This document shows, one piece after another, positions 7,074-10,393 of a DNA stretch of 10,393 bases. The position numbers and the translations under genes were made by a program. Origin of the DNA: Desulfotignum sp. (GTDB lineage: Bacteria > Desulfobacterota > Desulfobacteria > Desulfobacterales > Desulfobacteraceae); the NCBI GenBank assembly GCA_021737445.1, contig JAIPDY010000103.1, forward strand, positions 1-10,393, in the 5' to 3' direction. Position 1 is the stretch's first letter. Each line of letters begins with the position of its first letter. The notes below the pieces were generated by a model. The model was not told the DNA's origin, ran no database searches, and saw only the letters and a list, made by a program, of their open reading frames with translations.

Positions 7074-8222
7074 ATGCGTGCATTGATTATCGGCGGTGTC
7101 GGCGGAATGGGGCAGGGGGTTGCCCGGGATCTTGTGAAACAGGACAAGGTTACAAAGATTGTCCTGGCAGACCTGTATCCTGACCCGGAACGTCTGTCAA
7201 AAAAGTTACAGGAAAGTGACAAAACCTTGCTGGTGAAAATGGATGTGAATGACCATGACGCTATGGTCAGGGCATTCAAGGATACCGATGTGGTGATCAA
7301 CACCGCCGGTCCTTTTTATAAGACTGCCGTTCCCGTGGCAAAGGCGGCGGTGGCGGCTAAAAAAAATTATATCGATATCTGTGACGATTATGAGGGCACC
7401 CAGATCCTTTTTGAATCAGACATCGACCAGCTTGCAAAAGAAGCCGGCATCACCGTGCTCACCGGCATGGGCTCTGATCCCGGCACCAACAACGTGCTGG
7501 TGAAATGGTATGCCGACCGCCTGGATGCAGTGGATGAGATCTATCTTTACTGGGTGGTGAGCATTGCCGAGCTGGCCGGGGCTGCCTGGGACCACTCTTT
7601 GCACATGACTCTGGGAAAAATCCCCCAGTATATCAATGGCGAGCTGGTGCTTGTGGAAGGGGGCACCGAGGTGGTGGCGGAGCAGTTTCTGGATCCTTTA
7701 GGGATCTGCCATGTCCGGTATGTGGGCCATCCCCAGCCCTTGACCCTGCCCCGGTACATCAAGGGGGTGAAAAACGTTATCATCAAAGGCGCCCTGATCC
7801 CCCTGTGGGTGGATGAACTCATTGCCGAGCAGAAAGCCACCGGCCTGTTGAGCACGGATCCGGTGGATCTCAAAGGGGTGCAGGTTACCCCCTATGACCT
7901 GGCACTGAAGTTGTGGGAGAAGATTCCTGAAGGCCGGGATAACGGGCCCCAGTCCTCGGGCCTGAAAGTGATTGTCAAGGGCAGGCGGGGGGATGACCGC
8001 GTCACCTATACCGCAGACATGGTGGGCCGCATGGCACCGGGCACAGGCCTGCCAGCTTCCATTGCCGCATTGATGATGGATGACGGCCATGTCACGGTCA
8101 AGGGTGTGGTGGCACCGGAAGGCTGCATCAATCCGGATATCTTTTTACAGATTTTCCTGGGCCGGGGGGCAAAGATCCACCAGAGCGAGAAGATCGAATC
8201 CATGTTTACACCGGAAAAATAA
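7074..8222 (+). CDS. Saccharopine dehydrogenase / lysine 6-dehydrogenase-like oxidoreductase
   Basis: NAD(P)-dependent amino-acid-type dehydrogenase of the saccharopine dehydrogenase superfamily (382 aa, close to lysine 6-dehydrogenases). Family members oxidise or form C-N bonds at amino groups. The N-terminal Rossmann domain shows ALIIGGVGGMGQG (3-15); Asp33 at the end of the second strand favours NAD over NADP. NTAGPFY (76-82), YIDICDD (99-105) and GMGSDPGTNN (131-140) are the characteristic following blocks. The C-terminal domain ends with TGLPASIAALMM, the counterpart of the TGFTATIVA-like segment in lysine 6-dehydrogenase. An open frame extends 22 codons further upstream, but the ATG at 7074 is preferred: it has a strong AGGAGGAG (7061-7068) 5 bases upstream and starts exactly before the first Rossmann strand. 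Placed between a thiolase and an aminotransferase, it likely acts on an amino or imino intermediate. True saccharopine or lysine activity is not established. Confidence 0.87.
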   Translation: MRALIIGGVGGMGQGVARDLVKQDKVTKIVLADLYPDPERLSKKLQESDKTLLVKMDVNDHDAMVRAFKDTDVVINTAGPFYKTAVPVAKAAVAAKKNYIDICDDYEGTQILFESDIDQLAKEAGITVLTGMGSDPGTNNVLVKWYADRLDAVDEIYLYWVVSIAELAGAAWDHSLHMTLGKIPQYINGELVLVEGGTEVVAEQFLDPLGICHVRYVGHPQPLTLPRYIKGVKNVIIKGALIPLWVDELIAEQKATGLLSTDPVDLKGVQVTPYDLALKLWEKIPEGRDNGPQSSGLKVIVKGRRGDDRVTYTADMVGRMAPGTGLPASIAALMMDDGHVTVKGVVAPEGCINPDIFLQIFLGRGAKIHQSEKIESMFTPEK

Positions 8223-8264
8223 TGATCTTACCGTCACAGGCGGGATGATCACAGGAGATATGCC

Positions 8265-9521
8265 ATGAAAGAGACACCCAGGCTGAATATCAGCCAAAGC
8301 CTTGAACTGTTTGAACAGGCCTGCACCCTGGTACCGGGGGGGGTTCTGGGGGCCAGAAAACCCACGGATTTCATCAACGGGGAATACCCCATTTTTCTGG
8401 AATCCGGCAAAGGATGCCGCCTCATAGATGTGGACGGCAATGAGTTTGTGGATTTTCTGTGCGGATACGGCCCCATCATCTTAGGGTACAGGGAAGAAGA
8501 AGTGGACCGGGCCGTGTATGACCAGATCAGCGGCAAAGGATTCTGCTTCACCCTGACCCAGAAATTTCAGAACCGGCTGGCGGAGAAAATCCGGGATCTG
8601 GTGCCTTCTGCCGAGATGAGCATCTTTCTGAAAACCGGGTCAGACGCCACCACCGCCAGTATCCGCATCGCCCGGGCCCATACCGGCAGACTCAAGGTGA
8701 TGCGGTGCGGGTATCACGGGTGGCATGACTGGTGCGTGGAAATGAAGGGCGGAATCCCGGCCAAGTTCTATGAAGATGTGTTCGAGTTTTCGTACAACAG
8801 ACTGGATCAGCTGGAACAGCTCATGGCCGAGCACGGATCCGACACTGCCGCCATTATCATGACCCCCTTTGGCCACCCCAACCACCAGGAGATGCAGGTT
8901 CCGGAGCCGGGATTCCTGGAAGGGGTCAAGGAGATCGCCCAAAAATACGGCGCGGTCCTGATCTATGACGAGATCCGCACCGGGTTCCGGGTGTCCATGG
9001 GCGGTGCCCAGAAGTACTACGGAGTCACCCCGGACATCAGTGTACTGGGCAAGGCCATTGCCAACGGATACCCCATCTCCGTGGTCACGGGAAAAAAAGA
9101 GATCATGACGGCCGCATCCCACAAGCTGTTCATCTCCTCCACGTTCTTTCCCAACAGCGATGCCTTTGTGGCAGCCCTGAAAACCATTGAGATCCTGGAG
9201 CGGGACCAGGTCCTGGAAGACATCTGGCAAAAGGGGGAAGCGTTCATGGCCAAAATCCAGCAGGCCATGGACATCCATGATGTGGGGGCAAAACTTACCG
9301 GCATTCCCCCGATGTTCTACATCACCTTTGACAAGGATGCAGACGGGACCTACAAGGCCAAACGCACTGATTTTTACACCCAGCTCATCCGCAAAGGGTT
9401 CTTTTTCACCCCGTTCCACCACGCCTACATATCTTTTCGCCACACCCGGACGGACCTGGATCTGGCCATGGCCGCCATTGATGAATCCCTGGGTTTCCTC
9501 AAGGCCAAATATCATGGATAG
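8265..9521 (+). CDS. Class III PLP-dependent aminotransferase (glutamate-1-semialdehyde aminomutase-like)
   Basis: Fold-type I PLP enzyme (418 aa) of aminotransferase class III, which moves amino groups to or from omega-amino or amino-keto substrates. The PLP Schiff-base lysine is Lys263 in LGKAIANGYP. Asp235 in LIYDEIRTGFR contacts the pyridine nitrogen. The phosphate-binding and substrate loops are GSDATTASIRIARA (126-139) and YHGWHDW (150-156). The YHGWHDW and IRTGFR motifs resemble glutamate-1-semialdehyde 2,1-aminomutase, but no heme-pathway gene is nearby and the N-terminus differs. A catabolic aminotransferase working with the adjacent dehydrogenase is more likely. The start is ATG at 8265 with AGGAG at 8253-8257, 7 bases upstream; the gap to the preceding gene is 42 bases. 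It is the last gene of the plus-strand cluster, followed by hairpins. Family is certain; substrate is unknown. Confidence 0.92.
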   Translation: MKETPRLNISQSLELFEQACTLVPGGVLGARKPTDFINGEYPIFLESGKGCRLIDVDGNEFVDFLCGYGPIILGYREEEVDRAVYDQISGKGFCFTLTQKFQNRLAEKIRDLVPSAEMSIFLKTGSDATTASIRIARAHTGRLKVMRCGYHGWHDWCVEMKGGIPAKFYEDVFEFSYNRLDQLEQLMAEHGSDTAAIIMTPFGHPNHQEMQVPEPGFLEGVKEIAQKYGAVLIYDEIRTGFRVSMGGAQKYYGVTPDISVLGKAIANGYPISVVTGKKEIMTAASHKLFISSTFFPNSDAFVAALKTIEILERDQVLEDIWQKGEAFMAKIQQAMDIHDVGAKLTGIPPMFYITFDKDADGTYKAKRTDFYTQLIRKGFFFTPFHHAYISFRHTRTDLDLAMAAIDESLGFLKAKYHG

Positions 9522-9549
9522 CCAATGGATATATCGTGATGATGATTCG

Positions 9550-9594
9550 GGCATTCATTCCGAAACGGCCGCAGCTTTTTTTGGAATGAATGCC
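9550..9594. repeat. Perfect 12-bp inverted repeat downstream of the aminotransferase
   Basis: GGCATTCATTCC at 9550-9561 and GGAATGAATGCC at 9583-9594 are exact reverse complements around a 21-base spacer. The spacer itself contains CGGCCG and a run of seven T. It would fold in transcripts of either strand. It lies between two convergent transcription units and probably serves in 3'-end formation together with the next hairpin. Confidence 0.7.
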
Positions 9595-9597
9595 GAC

Positions 9598-9626
9598 AAA
9601 AAGAAGATTCTTCCGAATCTTTTTTT
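9598..9626 (+). terminator. Rho-independent-type terminator of the plus-strand cluster
   Basis: GATTC (9606-9610) and GAATC (9615-9619) form the core of a stem with a TTCC loop. Pairing extends through the flanking A-run and T-run (9598-9605 with 9620-9626) with one G-U wobble. Seven T follow the core, giving the U-tract. The stem is AT-rich, so it may be weak alone. On the opposite strand the A-run becomes a short T-tract, so it could also end the convergent HicA-like transcript. Confidence 0.6.
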
Positions 9627-9697
9627 AGAGAGGGTTCTTTAAAATGGTGAGACGTCACCCCCTGACTAAAAAGATATTTGATGGATAAAATATTTGT

Positions 9698-9967
9698 CTA
9701 TGAAATGATTTCTTCGTATTTCTCTTTGGTTAAGGGGCAATCGAGAAGGTCATCAAACTCCAACACATCAAGACCCAGTTGTTTTGCCATAGTTTTATAG
9801 GTTTTTGGCGGTATGCCTTTGCGGCCCTTTGGAACGGTCAGCCTTTTGGCTTTTTTGCCATTAAGTTTAAACCATCCATTGAACTCTTTTCCTTTCCTGA
9901 ATTCAATATGAAGTTTGTTTTCCCCGATTTTTTTAATATCACTTACATTGAATTTATTGTTTTTCAT
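9698..9967 (-). CDS. HicA-like small protein lacking the usual catalytic histidine
   Basis: Small basic protein (89 aa). The segment RLTVPKGRKG followed by YKTMAKQLGL (42-66) resembles the second half of HicA mRNA interferases, where a VPxH...GT..xIxKQLGL pattern is normal, and FDDLL follows. HicA toxins are usually 60-80 aa and carry a conserved histidine in a GSH-type motif on the first strand; here that place reads EFNGWFKLNG with no histidine. The C-terminal ~20 residues (CPLTKEKYEEIIS) are extra. The ATG is 2 bases after the stop of the HicB-like gene and has no ribosome binding site of its own, so translation is probably coupled. It is much more AT-rich than the catabolic genes and convergent to them, suggesting transfer. 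It may be a divergent toxin, an inactive relative or an RNA-binding partner; the name HicA is by resemblance only. Confidence 0.6.
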   Translation of the reverse strand: MKNNKFNVSDIKKIGENKLHIEFRKGKEFNGWFKLNGKKAKRLTVPKGRKGIPPKTYKTMAKQLGLDVLEFDDLLDCPLTKEKYEEIIS

Positions 9968-9969
9968 AA

Positions 9970-10272
9970 TCAGATTACTTGATCAACGAGATAGTCCCTG
10001 ATGGCGTGCCAGTCATCCGTGAATTCATCATCTTCAGTTAAGTCAAAATATAATGATTCAAGCTCGTGTTTGAATGCATCAACAGCTTCTACTCGGTCAT
10101 CCCCATATCCGAAAACAGGGACATCAACTGATCTGGCTATGAAACCGTCACCATCCGGTTCGAGCAAAACTTCAATTGGAGATCTTAATCTTTTTGTAAC
10201 AAGCGTATGTAACTGAATGATGGTTACTTGATTTTCTTTTAGTTTTTTTACTTCTTCGATAATCGTTTCCAA
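9970..10272 (-). CDS. HicB-like antitoxin-type protein
   Basis: Acidic small protein. The core SPIEVLLEPDGDGFIARSVD, then VPVFGYGDDRVEAVDAFKHE, matches the HicB partial RNase-H-like fold (strand, turn, strand, glycine turn, helix starting at EA). An ~33-residue helical segment precedes it (IIEEVKKLKENQVTIIQLHT) and an acidic tail follows (LTEDDEFTDDWHAIRDYL). The proposed start is TTG at 10272, because AGGA at 10280-10283 lies 7 bases upstream, giving 100 aa. An ATG at 10317 in frame would give 115 aa but has no ribosome binding site and would place the repeat-rich DNA at 10282-10312 inside the coding region. The same frame also stays open to the right edge, so a still longer protein cannot be excluded. 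It is paired with the HicA-like gene, antitoxin first, the reverse of classical hicAB. It would be expected to neutralise its partner and repress the operon, though no DNA-binding domain is obvious. Confidence 0.65.
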   Translation of the reverse strand: METIIEEVKKLKENQVTIIQLHTLVTKRLRSPIEVLLEPDGDGFIARSVDVPVFGYGDDRVEAVDAFKHELESLYFDLTEDDEFTDDWHAIRDYLVDQVI

Positions 10273-10281
10273 TTTGTGATC

Positions 10282-10312
10282 CTGATATATATTGTCAGTC
10301 TGATATACTGAC
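10282..10312. promoter_or_regulatory. Operator-like repeats upstream of the HicB-like gene
   Basis: GTCAGT at 10294-10299 and ACTGAC at 10307-10312 form a perfect 6-bp inverted repeat with a 7-base spacer. CTGATATA occurs twice as a direct repeat, at 10282-10289 and 10300-10307, offset by 18 bases. Such arrangement just ahead of a toxin-antitoxin-like pair suggests an autoregulatory operator overlapping an AT-rich -10 region. It only makes sense as an operator if the gene starts at the TTG at 10272. Confidence 0.35.
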
Positions 10313-10329
10313 CTCATCAGGGAAACAAA

Positions 10330-10393
10330 ATGGGAACAAACACGCTCAAAATTCCCTTGAACCGCCGTATCGTCATGATATGGTGTCTTCCAT
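10330..10393 (+). CDS. Possible start of a divergent gene, cut by the right edge
   Basis: An ATG at 10330 is preceded by AGGGA (10319-10323) at a spacing of 6, and the frame stays open for 21 codons to the window end (MGTNTLKIPLNRRIVMIWCL, then P). Too little is visible to recognise a family. Against it, the opposite strand is also open here in the HicB-like frame, and only about 58 bases would be left for promoters of two divergent genes. Confidence 0.25.
   Translation, partial: MGTNTLKIPLNRRIVMIWCLP

Noticed and set aside
8265..9521. HemL (glutamate-1-semialdehyde aminomutase of tetrapyrrole synthesis)
   Set aside because: Motifs are shared across the class III family, and the context is catabolic with no heme genes, so a specific hemL name is not justified.
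9646..9659. GGTGA/TCACC stem-loop
   Set aside because: Only 5 bp with a 4-base loop and no associated signal; likely chance.
1..10393. CRISPR array, tRNA, rRNA, insertion sequence or phage genes
   Set aside because: No regularly spaced repeats, cloverleaf structures, rRNA-like stretches, transposase or phage proteins are visible in the window.

Overview
The window suggests an anaerobic, moderately GC-rich bacterium. The codon style and the mix of a TRAP carrier, a three-subunit molybdenum hydroxylase and a YqeB-type selenium/molybdenum accessory protein would fit a sulfate-reducing Desulfobacterota such as the Desulfobacterales. That placement is an inference; no rRNA or other phylogenetic marker is present.

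Bases 1-9521 form a run of seven plus-strand genes that reads as a catabolic cluster. (a) 1-979 is the 3' part of a TRAP transporter large permease (DctM type). (b) 1014-4826 holds three tightly packed genes for a xanthine-dehydrogenase-family molybdenum hydroxylase, in the order FAD subunit, [2Fe-2S] subunit, molybdopterin subunit. The FAD subunit carries a four-cysteine insertion like the extra [4Fe-4S] loop of 4-hydroxybenzoyl-CoA reductase. (c) 4823-5647 is a YqeB/EF2563-family maturation protein that overlaps the molybdopterin gene by 4 bases. (d) After a 125-base AT-rich gap come a thiolase-family protein (5773-6960), a saccharopine/lysine-dehydrogenase-like NAD(P) enzyme (7074-8222) and a class III PLP aminotransferase (8265-9521).

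Taken together, the likely logic is uptake of an anionic substrate by the TRAP carrier and hydroxylation or dehydroxylation by the Mo enzyme, with YqeB supplying a labile selenium or sulfur ligand. The downstream thiolase, dehydrogenase and aminotransferase would then handle a carbon skeleton bearing an amino or keto group. The substrate cannot be read from the sequence, and I know of no described pathway with this gene set.

Bases 9522-9697 are non-coding and hold two adjacent hairpins, the second with a T-tract. They lie between the plus-strand operon and a convergent, visibly AT-richer minus-strand pair (9698 to about 10317). That pair is a HicB-like small protein followed 2 bases later by a HicA-like protein that lacks the usual catalytic histidine. 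It looks like a horizontally acquired toxin-antitoxin-type module. A possible divergent gene starts at 10330 and runs off the right edge.
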